A stretch of DNA of 46,591 nt from Lachnospiraceae bacterium NK4A179. GTDB taxonomy: Bacteria > Bacillota > Clostridia > Lachnospirales > Lachnospiraceae. The translations under genes and the position numbers were made by a program. The notes below the pieces were generated by a model. The model made no database searches and was not told where the DNA came from. It worked only from the letters and a program-made list of their open reading frames with translations. The stretch is taken from NCBI GenBank assembly GCA_000421045.1, contig ATWC01000025.1, positions 1-46,591 of the forward strand. Reading direction: 5' to 3'. Shown in pieces: positions 32,624-40,150 of this stretch; position 1 is the stretch's first letter, and each line of letters starts with the position of its first letter.

Positions 32624-33856
32624 ATGAGTTCGCTTAAACATATTTACAACAGACTGCGTTCCGAATCCGATAAAGTAAGCTACGCCCCTCATGATCAGGT
32701 CGTCTCTTATGTATCGGAAGAATGTTCGGTAGAAAGTATCAGCGGCTGCAACGGCAAAAAGATACGCGTATCTTACGACGGTAAGAATTATGATATTACC
32801 GTCAATAATAATATTGCGCTGTATGAACTGATACATGGCATCATTCATAAGACTGTAAGTATAAAAGCCGTTGACGCAAGACGTATCGTGATAAATGGCT
32901 GGAAACATGAAGTGCCGGCCAAAAATCCACCCAGCTTAAGCATCCTGCTCCTTATGGCAGGAGGAATTCTGTCTGTTCTTTTATGTACTTTCTCCGTTAG
33001 CCTTGCTGCATTTATGAGCGAGCATGGGGTAAAAGTCGGAATAGTTTTCTTTATTGTCTGCGCCGTAATATTCTTTATATTATGTCTGGCTGCTTTTATT
33101 TCCTGTAATTTCTGTATCGAAAGGTCCCGAGGTGTGATGGTATTAGCTGATACCTTCATAAGAATTCCGGATCTCCCCTCATCTGATGAACAGAAGAAGC
33201 TTATCGAATATGTTGAAAACGCTTCCGGAGCAGATACTTACAAAATAACAAGAAAGCCCGTGTCATCACCGCTGCCTGTTACGTCATCAAAGATCGGCGG
33301 CACATATTACGGTGATATTCCAAAGTCAAAAAGCGGACATTCAAGCTTTAGTTTTATAGCTCAGATCAATCTTGAGGATTTCTGTCTTAACTTCCCTGAT
33401 GAGAATAGGATCCCGAAAAACGGTATCCTTCAGTTCTGGGGTGAAAGTGACTATCAGGACTCCTGGTTTGTGACGAGAATAGTCAGACCGGATGCTGAAA
33501 ATGATAAGAAGCAGGTGGAGCAGAAATTGGAAGAATACGAGATTGTATTCGAAAAGTGTGAGAGGCCTGTAAGTGCCAAAAGCAGCAATGCTACAAAGAT
33601 GATGTTCGAGGCTGCAGAGAAGTTCGGGATAGATCTTGATCCTACTCTTTTATATTCCGAGATTAAAGAATACAAGAGTCTTGAAGAAGAGTACTTTCTC
33701 CCACCCGATTCAATCGATGGCGGATATATAGGCCTCATTCATTTCTCGCCGGCTTACAGTCTAGGCCCTGATCTTATCAAACAGAACTGCATTAATATCT
33801 ATATCAAGCCGGAGGATCTTTTTTCAGGGGATACAAGTGACGTGATATACCGGTAA
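32624..33856 (+). CDS. DUF1963 (YwqG-like) protein with two membrane segments
   Basis: 410 residues. The N-terminal about 95 residues are polar, followed by two membrane helices (about 104-128 and 138-160), then a C-terminal DUF1963 domain. Its hallmarks are SKIGGTYYGDIP, FIAQINLEDFC, PKNGILQFWG and, near the end, GGYIGLIHFSP. The domain's biochemical role is not known. Most DUF1963 proteins are soluble, so the membrane-anchored N-terminal extension is unusual. The start ATG 32624 lacks a ribosome binding site. Confidence 0.82.
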   Translation: MSSLKHIYNRLRSESDKVSYAPHDQVVSYVSEECSVESISGCNGKKIRVSYDGKNYDITVNNNIALYELIHGIIHKTVSIKAVDARRIVINGWKHEVPAKNPPSLSILLLMAGGILSVLLCTFSVSLAAFMSEHGVKVGIVFFIVCAVIFFILCLAAFISCNFCIERSRGVMVLADTFIRIPDLPSSDEQKKLIEYVENASGADTYKITRKPVSSPLPVTSSKIGGTYYGDIPKSKSGHSSFSFIAQINLEDFCLNFPDENRIPKNGILQFWGESDYQDSWFVTRIVRPDAENDKKQVEQKLEEYEIVFEKCERPVSAKSSNATKMMFEAAEKFGIDLDPTLLYSEIKEYKSLEEEYFLPPDSIDGGYIGLIHFSPAYSLGPDLIKQNCINIYIKPEDLFSGDTSDVIYR

Positions 33857-33930
33857 GAGAGTTTAGCTAATGGAAAACAAATATTATAATGTTTCACGTT
33901 ATATCAATGTATACGGCAGGAAGCCACAGA

Positions 33931-34356
33931 TCATTCTTCGTCGCGGATCTTTTCAAGAGCCTGATTTACTAAATTCTCTTCATGCTTAAGGATCGAGAAG
34001 TTTCCGATCCATACGAGTGAAAAAACAACTATGAATTCCACAAATGTGATGATCCCGCCGGAGAATCCGTGATACCAGTTAAAGATATATGCGGAAGTCA
34101 TTACGATCACCATAATGATGATAAAATGCAATACGATCCGCAGCCACGCTGTTTTCTCATTATTCGGTGAGAGCAAAAGTACGGTGGGGATCGATGTGCA
34201 CACCCCGACGGCAAGAACGGACAGCGGCTGCCATCCCTCCAGATAAAAAAATGCACCTGTAGTCAGATATTCCACAAGCTCTGTAATTCCTATCACTATT
34301 GTGATCAGGAATGAAACCATCATCGTTGTTGTAAGGAAAATTTTAAATTTATCCAT
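33931..34356 (-). CDS. DUF3021 family membrane protein
   Basis: 141 residues with four membrane segments, typical of DUF3021 proteins that are paired with LytTR regulators. The pairing holds here: its gene starts just behind the LytTR stop. The pair is thought to act as a membrane-linked regulatory unit, the DUF3021 protein restraining the LytTR partner. Last gene of the ABC-transporter operon. Confidence 0.85.
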   Translation of the reverse strand: MDKFKIFLTTTMMVSFLITIVIGITELVEYLTTGAFFYLEGWQPLSVLAVGVCTSIPTVLLLSPNNEKTAWLRIVLHFIIIMVIVMTSAYIFNWYHGFSGGIITFVEFIVVFSLVWIGNFSILKHEENLVNQALEKIRDEE

Positions 34357-34357
34357 T

Positions 34358-34792
34358 CTAAAGCCCCATCCTTTTCTTTAAGTCCTTTACGTATCCCCTG
34401 GAAATGACTATCGTTTCACCATTCAACAGAGTCGCTGTCATTCGTGAATTGACAGCGTTCTTCACACTCCGTATCTTCCGGATATTGCATATCATAGACT
34501 TTGATATCCTGATAAATCTTCCGTCAAGGATCCCTTCCAGTTCGTATAGTCTGTACTTTACCTCGTAGCATTCATTTTTAGTATAGATGAAGCTCTTATC
34601 ATCCACTGACTCGGCATAGTATATTCCATAAACGGAAACAGGATAGGTTTCCCCATCCTTGATCCCTGTTATGGTTGGCTCGCCATCCTGCAGGAGTGAA
34701 ATTGCATTCCTCACTCCTGCTGTCATCGAATGAATACTTATGACCGCTGATTCTTCAGCTTTCTCCGGTATAGTATTAACAGTTACTCTCAC
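34358..34792 (-). CDS. LytTR-domain DNA-binding regulator
   Basis: 144 residues. The C-terminal LytTR domain (about 45-142) carries GIYYAESVDDKSFIYTKNECYEVKYRLYELEGIL, FIRISKSMICNI and the final RGYVKDLKKRMG. There is no receiver domain, so it is not a classical response regulator. It starts with GTG (34792) behind AAGGGG. With DUF3021 behind and the ABC-2 transporter ahead, it most likely controls the operon promoter. No LytTR direct repeats were identified. Confidence 0.88.
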   Translation of the reverse strand: MRVTVNTIPEKAEESAVISIHSMTAGVRNAISLLQDGEPTITGIKDGETYPVSVYGIYYAESVDDKSFIYTKNECYEVKYRLYELEGILDGRFIRISKSMICNIRKIRSVKNAVNSRMTATLLNGETIVISRGYVKDLKKRMGL

Positions 34793-34804
34793 TTAATAGC
34801 CCCT

Positions 34805-35713
34805 TTACTTCCTCTTATAAACACGAGGATATATCAGACTGATCGCTGCAACCGATACAAGAAATACTGCCAGTACATAGATGACTGACTGCCCGGGTTC
34901 GATCGCTTTTCCGTCAAAGTATGGATTAACAGAGAATGCTTTTTCCATGCTCTGTACGAACAGACCGTTATCCACACCACCTATTTTAGCATCAATAAGC
35001 GAAAGATTATCAGTTAAAAGTGTTTTTTTGATCAATGATGTGACCTGAGTGGCAGGGAACATAGTGCAAACGGATTCAACACCGGACGAAAAGTTTGAAA
35101 GGGGAATGTATGCTCCTATAACAAAGCCGGCAGCAGCAGAAAGTATTCCCATAAATGCAGAGCTTGCTCCGGTACTCTTAAAAAACATCATGATAATCAT
35201 AAACAGTGCGGAAGAGGATACTGAACCGAGTGCGATGACAGGGATAAGCTTTAATACAGAATCAACGCTGATATTATATCCTCCTGCTTTTATGGCCATA
35301 CAGCCTGTTAAAGTAACGCCAAGGACCATAATAAAAGATGAAATGGCTGCAGCAAAGAAATAGGAAAGTATTATATTTACTCTGCTTATCGGTGTTGCGG
35401 ATATGTCATAATCCACTTTATACTCCTTATCCTTTACGATGGTCGTAAGTGCCTGGAATGGGATAGTGATGAGTGCCGAGCCCAGGATACCGGCAAGAAG
35501 GAGCGAAGCCGTGAGATTCTCAATATCACTGACATCGATAAATGCTTCCAGGCCTTTGGCAGAATCCTGTATCTGCGAAACATATGTGTCTTTTAAGAAT
35601 AAGATATAAAGTGCAAAAATTATGATAGGTGTAAGTACTGAAAAGAATACTGAGGATTTATCTTTAAAATATACAAGCAGATTTCTTTTTGTGAGTCCGA
35701 GTAATTTATTCAT
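34805..35713 (-). CDS. ABC-2 type transporter permease
   Basis: 302 residues with six membrane segments and a large extracytoplasmic part between the first and second (LKDTYVSQIQDSAKGLEAFIDVSDIENLTAS). It fits drug or lipid exporter permeases. The frame opens at 35752, but GGGAG before ATG 35713 marks the start; this overlaps the ATPase stop by 8 bp, a sign of coupled translation. Confidence 0.9.
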   Translation of the reverse strand: MNKLLGLTKRNLLVYFKDKSSVFFSVLTPIIIFALYILFLKDTYVSQIQDSAKGLEAFIDVSDIENLTASLLLAGILGSALITIPFQALTTIVKDKEYKVDYDISATPISRVNIILSYFFAAAISSFIMVLGVTLTGCMAIKAGGYNISVDSVLKLIPVIALGSVSSSALFMIIMMFFKSTGASSAFMGILSAAAGFVIGAYIPLSNFSSGVESVCTMFPATQVTSLIKKTLLTDNLSLIDAKIGGVDNGLFVQSMEKAFSVNPYFDGKAIEPGQSVIYVLAVFLVSVAAISLIYPRVYKRK

Positions 35714-36608
35714 ATGCGATCTCCCTTCCGGTAATATTAAGAAAAACATCATCCATTGTGCCTTTGAGTACTTCGTAATCAGTCATGATGTCCCGGTTTT
35801 TATAAAGCAGATCAGTCACGTTTCCGCTGTGAGCGATATCGTAATGATCGGAAACATATTTGTAATCGAGTGATTCGATCCTGTTCTCGACATCTGTCGA
35901 CTGCTCCGTGTACCAAAGGATATGATCCTTTGCAAATCTGCGTTTTAATTCGGCAGGTGTTCCTTCAGCCTTTATCTGGCCTTTGTCCAGAATGACCACA
36001 TTGTCGGCATCTCTGGTCTCTTCCATGTAATGAGTTGTAAGAAATACTGTCATATTCCGGTTTTTTCTGATGTATTCTATGTAATCCCATAAAGCTTTTC
36101 TTGAAGCAGGATCAAGTCCGGTAGTCGGTTCATCAAGAAATAAGATACTCGGTTTGTTAAGCAGGGCCCTTGCAATGTCGACGCGTCTTCTCTGTCCGCC
36201 TGACAGGCTGTCGTAACGCTGATCCCACATTTCTTCCAGACCAAAGCTTTCCATGATATCAGAAAGATTGTTAAGGACTTTTTTCTTGTTAAACCCGTAG
36301 TAGCTTCCTCTGGTCAAAAGATTTTCTTTTACTGTAAGTTTTTTATCCAGAACAGAATTCTGGAAAACTATACCTATCCTGTTTCTTACCTCATCACCGT
36401 TTCGATCGGGATCAAACCCCATGATCGATACTTCACCTGATGTTCTTCCGAGTATAGTACAGAGGATATTTATCGTAGTGGATTTTCCTGCTCCGTTTTC
36501 GCCAAGGAATGCAAACAGTTCACCTTCCTGCACATCAAAGCTTATCCCGCGTACCGCTTCATGACTTCCATATTTCTTAGTAAGGTTTTTAACGCTTATG
36601 ACACTCAT
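35706..36608 (-). CDS. ABC transporter ATP-binding protein (drug-exporter type)
   Basis: 300 residues. Walker A GENGAGKST is at 36-44, the signature LSGGQRRRVDIARAL, Walker B ILFLDEPTTGLD and the switch His in FLTTHYMEE are all intact. A C-terminal extension of about 80 residues with VLKGTMDDVFLNITGRE is typical of the daunorubicin-resistance (DrrA-like) group. First gene of the four-gene operon, with AGGAGG before ATG 36608. Confidence 0.95.
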   Translation of the reverse strand: MSVISVKNLTKKYGSHEAVRGISFDVQEGELFAFLGENGAGKSTTINILCTILGRTSGEVSIMGFDPDRNGDEVRNRIGIVFQNSVLDKKLTVKENLLTRGSYYGFNKKKVLNNLSDIMESFGLEEMWDQRYDSLSGGQRRRVDIARALLNKPSILFLDEPTTGLDPASRKALWDYIEYIRKNRNMTVFLTTHYMEETRDADNVVILDKGQIKAEGTPAELKRRFAKDHILWYTEQSTDVENRIESLDYKYVSDHYDIAHSGNVTDLLYKNRDIMTDYEVLKGTMDDVFLNITGREIAYE

Positions 36609-36733
36609 GTCTAACCTCCTTTTTTTCGGCGTTTTTTGTTTCTGAGCTCATTGTTATTCAAACGGAAAAAAAGTAAAAGCTTTGAGCAGGTGAGTTGCAG
36701 ATTTGATAAGGTAAGATACAAAAAAGGAATAAA

Positions 36734-36754
36734 AAAGGACCGTTTCGGTCCTTT
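36734..36754 (-). terminator. Terminator of the DUF2975/XRE operon
   Basis: On the minus strand AAAGGACC-gaaac-GGTCCTTT (36754-36734) is followed by a T-rich tail. The stem overlaps the XRE stop codon (36755-36753). The complement is also hairpin-like, so it may act for both strands. Confidence 0.85.
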
Positions 36755-36962
36755 ATTCTTTGCTGTATTCAAGTATGTCTCCCGGTTGGCAATCCAGTGC
36801 TTCGCAGATCGCTTCCAGTGTTGAGAATCGTATTGCCGATATCTTGCCGTTTTTCATCTTGGATAGATTGACATTGGATACGCCGACCTTTTCAGCCAGA
36901 TCGTTAAGTGAGATCTTGCGGTCAGCCATAACACGGTCAAGTCTTAATATGATCTGTCCCAT
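36753..36962 (-). CDS. Small XRE-family regulator (YozG-like)
   Basis: 69 residues, all HTH: MADRKISLNDLAEKVGVSNVNLSKMKNGKISAIRFSTLEAICEALDCQPGDIL, matching the Cro/YozG group that is normally encoded with a DUF2975 membrane protein. The same pairing is seen here, with the stop of the DUF2975 gene 9 bp upstream. It likely regulates the operon through the dyad at 37660-37680. Confidence 0.9.
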   Translation of the reverse strand: MGQIILRLDRVMADRKISLNDLAEKVGVSNVNLSKMKNGKISAIRFSTLEAICEALDCQPGDILEYSKE

Positions 36963-36971
36963 GCGCCCTCC

Positions 36972-37565
36972 TTAAAGAGTCTCGTCTGACTGTGTCTGAA
37001 GAGTCTTGCCGTAATCCATTACAGTGCAGACAACCCATGTGGTAAGTGCACCCAGAGCTCCGAAAGCCAATCCTGAGGTGAGGAAGAGTACAACGGTTGA
37101 TGCTCCAAGTACGATGGCTACTTTCTTTATTACCTTGTCAGTAAAAGGTGAGTATTCTTTCTCGATAGTTGCAAAAACATTCTGGATCAGTTTGATCAGT
37201 ATTGCTGCTACGGCGCATGCCAATGCGCATATCATAAGAGTCATGCTGTACTTTATCGCATACGGATGTCTGTCTATCTGCTCCTGAAGGGCAGGGATAT
37301 CTGAATGGATGTTGTCGGCACTTCCCAGATTTATATTGACGGCACGGACGGATCCATATGAGTCTTCATCCGCATTGATCATGCCTTTATCGATCATAAG
37401 GACGATATTACTGTCAAATTTGTCCCCCATTGAAAATATAGTGATGCTTCCTATCAGGCATAATACGCATCCTGAAATAGATGCAATGCAGAGTATGACT
37501 GACAGTATCCTGCCTAAACGGCAGCTCTTTTTTATCTTTGCGAGTTTAGTTATCTCTTCATTCAT
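36972..37565 (-). CDS. DUF2975 family membrane protein
   Basis: 197 residues with four membrane segments (about 20-43, 105-130, 145-165, 168-185), as in DUF2975 proteins, which pair with YozG-type XRE regulators. The biochemical role is not established. AAAGGAG lies before ATG 37565. First gene of a two-gene operon with a strong minus-strand promoter. Confidence 0.85.
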   Translation of the reverse strand: MNEEITKLAKIKKSCRLGRILSVILCIASISGCVLCLIGSITIFSMGDKFDSNIVLMIDKGMINADEDSYGSVRAVNINLGSADNIHSDIPALQEQIDRHPYAIKYSMTLMICALACAVAAILIKLIQNVFATIEKEYSPFTDKVIKKVAIVLGASTVVLFLTSGLAFGALGALTTWVVCTVMDYGKTLQTQSDETL

Positions 37566-37625
37566 AGTTATTCTCTCCTTTATGCATTTCGTTTACAAAA
37601 GTGGCAGGTCAGCCCCGGTGATTGC

Positions 37626-37654
37626 ATGATACAACCTGAGTTAATTATTGTCAA
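37626..37654 (-). promoter_or_regulatory. Promoter of the DUF2975/XRE operon
   Basis: On the minus strand TTGACA (37654-37649), 17-bp spacer, TATCAT (37631-37626), 61 bp before the DUF2975 start. Confidence 0.85.
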
Positions 37655-37659
37655 TAAAT

Positions 37660-37680
37660 ATTTAACGATAAACGTTAAAT
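37660..37680. promoter_or_regulatory. Palindromic operator upstream of the DUF2975/XRE promoter
   Basis: ATTTAACG-ataaa-CGTTAAAT is a perfect 8-bp dyad just upstream of the minus-strand -35 box. A further half site, AATTAACG, follows at 37681-37688. The XRE protein of the operon is the likely ligand; the divergent dehydrogenase promoter (37713-37741) is close enough to be affected. Confidence 0.7.
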
Positions 37681-37712
37681 AATTAACGAATATGATAATG
37701 AATTCAAATGCA

Positions 37713-37741
37713 TTGAAACGCTGTCGGAAAACACGTAAAAT
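37713..37741 (+). promoter_or_regulatory. Promoter of the G1P-dehydrogenase-like gene
   Basis: TTGAAA (37713-37718), 17-bp spacer, TAAAAT (37736-37741), 53 bp before ATG 37795, which has GAGAGGGGG as ribosome binding site. Confidence 0.75.
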
Positions 37742-37794
37742 GGCACAAGAGTCAGTTTTTAAGCAGTTTTTGTTATGGGAGAGGGGGCACAATT

Positions 37795-38856
37795 ATGAAT
37801 CAATTCAGATTGCCATATCACCTGATCGTGGATGAAGGGATATTCGGTCGTATTCCCGATGTTATGGAAGATGTGATCCCGGGGATCGCATCGAAAAAGA
37901 TGATCCTCGTTACAGAGGAAAATCTTAAGTCGCTCTTTGACGGTATCCTGTCAGGGATCCGTGAGGATTTTCCTGATAGTGAGGAATATCTGATAAAAGA
38001 GGCTTCATACGATAATGCGGTTGCACTGGCAAAGTATATCAGTATGAATGACATTAAGGTGGTGATAGGTTTTGGTGGAGGCACAGTCCTTGATCTGGCT
38101 AAATTTGCTGCTTTTGTAAGCAAGACACAGTTGATATCGCTTCCGACGACACTGAGCAATGACAGTCTGGCATCGCCGGTTGCTGTATTAGGCACCGAAG
38201 GCAGAGTGAGAAAATCTTTCAATTGCACGATACCTGACGCGATACTTGTGGATGCCAATATCATTATGAGTGCACCCACGAGGCAGATCCTTGCGGGGAT
38301 CGGTGATACAGTCAGCAAATATACCGCATTGAATGACTGGAAGCTGGCACATACCAAGGGTAAAAGCTATGTGGATGACTTTGCCTATATGATCTCCAAG
38401 ATGGCTTTTAATTCTCTGGCTTACAGTTCTGACAAAGATCTGAAGACGGTTGATTTTATCAAACGTCTGACTCAGGCGCTGGTAATGGGAGGACTGGCAA
38501 TGGAGATCGCCGGAGAATCAAGACCCAGCAGCGGATCCGAGCATCTTTTCTGTCATTCACTGGAAGAGAATTATGCAGATGCGGTTAATGTGCCGCATGG
38601 GATCGCAGTAGCCATGGGAAGCTATGGGGCCTGCAAGTTTCAGAAACGTAATCTTGCCAAGATCACAAGGATCATAAAAGAGTATGGGATCCCGGTACGC
38701 CCGTCGGAATGGAACATTAGTGAGGAAATCTTTATCGGAGCATGGCAGAAGGCAGCAGCTACACGCAAGGACAGATATACGATCTTAAACGAAACTGATC
38801 TTTCGGATGATACGCTGCGGAAGCTTTATCATGAGATGGAAGAAGTATTTGCCTAA
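37795..38856 (+). CDS. sn-glycerol-1-phosphate dehydrogenase-like protein (AraM/EgsA family)
   Basis: 353 residues of the iron-containing alcohol dehydrogenase fold. The NAD(P)-binding motif GFGGGTVLDLAKF is near 93-105, LPTTLSNDSLASPVAV follows, and metal-site motifs SRPSSGSEHLFCH and NVPHGIAVAMG supply the His/Asp ligands. The SGSEH motif is typical of the G1P dehydrogenase branch, which reduces dihydroxyacetone phosphate. The product could feed an unusual lipid or a sugar phosphate pathway. The methyltransferase follows 27 bp downstream. Confidence 0.88.
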   Translation: MNQFRLPYHLIVDEGIFGRIPDVMEDVIPGIASKKMILVTEENLKSLFDGILSGIREDFPDSEEYLIKEASYDNAVALAKYISMNDIKVVIGFGGGTVLDLAKFAAFVSKTQLISLPTTLSNDSLASPVAVLGTEGRVRKSFNCTIPDAILVDANIIMSAPTRQILAGIGDTVSKYTALNDWKLAHTKGKSYVDDFAYMISKMAFNSLAYSSDKDLKTVDFIKRLTQALVMGGLAMEIAGESRPSSGSEHLFCHSLEENYADAVNVPHGIAVAMGSYGACKFQKRNLAKITRIIKEYGIPVRPSEWNISEEIFIGAWQKAAATRKDRYTILNETDLSDDTLRKLYHEMEEVFA

Positions 38857-38883
38857 ACAACGTTAAACGATAGAGGGGAAAGA

Positions 38884-39645
38884 ATGGATTATCGGAAAGT
38901 TTTTGATACGATACCTGAGCAGTTTGATAAGTTCAGACCGCGTTACAGCGCTGATCTGTTTGAGTATTTTATAAAGACAGCAGGAATAGGGAAAGAGACG
39001 AAGGTCCTTGAGATCGGTCCCGGAACCGGACAGGCAACGGATCCGATACTGGATACCGGCTGCGATTATCATGCCATCGAGCTTGGGGAGCATCTCTATG
39101 CGAAGATGCAGGAGAAATATGGTGCAAGAGAGAATTTCCATATTGTGAATGATGATTTTATCACTCATGATTTTGGAAATCAGAAATTTGATGTGATCTA
39201 TTCTGCAGCAACGATACAGTGGATCCCGGAGAGAGTTGCATTTCCCAAAACTTTGGAATTGTTATCGTCAGGCGGAACACTGGCTATGATGTATCTGATC
39301 GGGGATTACAAAACGCCCAATGAAGAACTGTACAGTAATATCCAGAAGGTTTATGACGAATACTACAAGCCGGAGACTGAGTATAAAAACATGAAGGAAC
39401 CCTTTGATTATCTGCATGCGACGGACTATGGATATGTGGATATGACGAGGCGGGATTTCCAAGGGAAGCGGGTATTTAACGCCGATGAGTATGTACAGTA
39501 TTGCGGAACTCACAGTGACCATATGGTCATCCCCGAGCCTTATAAGACAAAGTTTTTTGAAGAAATAAGACGAGCGGTGCTGGAAGCCGGTGATAAGGTG
39601 GAGTTTTGGGATACCTATGTATTGTATCTGGCGAAGAAACCGTAG
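38884..39645 (+). CDS. Class I SAM-dependent methyltransferase
   Basis: 253 residues. The SAM-binding motif VLEIGPGTGQAT (about 41-52), an acidic residue after motif II (YHAIELGEHL) and the motif IV-like FDVIYSAATIQWIP are all present, with a C-terminal lid region. The target is unknown. Same strand as, and probably co-transcribed with, the dehydrogenase. Terminated at 39728-39754. Confidence 0.9.
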   Translation: MDYRKVFDTIPEQFDKFRPRYSADLFEYFIKTAGIGKETKVLEIGPGTGQATDPILDTGCDYHAIELGEHLYAKMQEKYGARENFHIVNDDFITHDFGNQKFDVIYSAATIQWIPERVAFPKTLELLSSGGTLAMMYLIGDYKTPNEELYSNIQKVYDEYYKPETEYKNMKEPFDYLHATDYGYVDMTRRDFQGKRVFNADEYVQYCGTHSDHMVIPEPYKTKFFEEIRRAVLEAGDKVEFWDTYVLYLAKKP

Positions 39646-39727
39646 GCGACCACTATTCGAAGGATCAACACATAGGAGTATGTGTGTCTATGACTGTATT
39701 TATATTGTGAGATACTAAAAATATTAC

Positions 39728-39754
39728 ATCCCCCTAGGTTTCTAAGGGGATTTT
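39728..39754 (+). terminator. Terminator behind the methyltransferase gene
   Basis: ATCCCC (39728-39733) pairs with GGGGAT (39746-39751), with CTAG/CTA pairing inside the loop and a short T-run. An additional hairpin ACACATA-ggag-TATGTGT lies upstream near 39668-39686. Confidence 0.75.
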
Positions 39755-39958
39755 ATTATATGGAGATAGGGAACATGTGGTGTTATAATTATTGTTATAG
39801 ATAAAAACGACGGCTTCAGCTTATGTTTTAAAGAATCTGGCTGTTCTTGAAGCCTAAATAGTGATGCATAGATATTTATAGAGAAAGAAAACTTCCGTTT
39901 GATACGGCCTGACATGAGAATAGGTAAGTATAAAGAATAGAGGTGATTTGTCTATAAA
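39755..39958. other. Unassigned intergenic stretch before the CRISPR locus
   Basis: No gene is supported. It holds a lone TATAAT (39784-39789) without a -35 and an inverted repeat GGCTTCA/TGAAGCC (39812-39818 with 39848-39854) with a 29-nt loop. No similarity to the CRISPR repeat was found here. Confidence 0.4.
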
Positions 39959-39961
39959 AAT

Positions 39962-39988
39962 AAAAAAACTTCATAAAGAAGTTTTTTT
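39962..39988 (-). terminator. tracrRNA terminator
   Basis: On the minus strand AAAAAAACTTC (39988-39978) pairs perfectly with GAAGTTTTTTT (39972-39962) across a 5-nt loop. The run of T (39968-39962) closes the RNA. Confidence 0.92.
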
Positions 39989-40051
39989 AAAAGGTGCCAA
40001 TGCACACAAATGATTTCGGAAAATCCTTATTTGAACTCGCCTTGTAAAACT
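39962..40051 (-). ncRNA. tracrRNA of the type II-A CRISPR system
   Basis: The anti-repeat is at 40051-40030: AGTTTTACAAGGC is the exact complement of repeat positions 9-21, then a GAGT bulge, then TCAAA complementary to repeat positions 2-6 (TTTGA). A nexus-like AAGGATTTTCCG follows, then a GTGC/GCAC stem with GGCACC, and a terminator stem of 11 bp. This layout (lower stem, bulge, upper stem, nexus, terminal hairpins) is that of streptococcal II-A tracrRNAs. The promoter at 40086-40058 predicts a 5' end at about 40051, the first base of the anti-repeat, giving a compact about 90-nt RNA. Confidence 0.9.
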
Positions 40052-40057
40052 AAAATT

Positions 40058-40086
40058 ATTATCGCATATCATATTTTGACAGTCAA
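40058..40086 (-). promoter_or_regulatory. tracrRNA promoter, -35 shared with a divergent cas-side -35
   Basis: On the minus strand TTGACT (40086-40081), 17-bp spacer and GATAAT (40063-40058). The -35 is one half of the palindrome TTGAC-a-GTCAA (40076-40086), whose other half is a consensus plus-strand TTGACA (40076-40081) pointing at cas9. The matching plus-strand -10 is weak (around 40099-40106); TACTAT at 40126-40131 is an alternative. Confidence 0.75.
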
Positions 40087-40150
40087 GTGCGTTACTGATC
40101 GCATAAGTAAAGTAACTCAATGATGTACTATATATGAAAGGGGATAGCAG

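Noticed and set aside
39755-39958. Second tracrRNA or scaRNA-like gene beside the true tracrRNA
   Set aside because: No complementarity to the 36-bp repeat beyond a few bases and no terminator/promoter pair.
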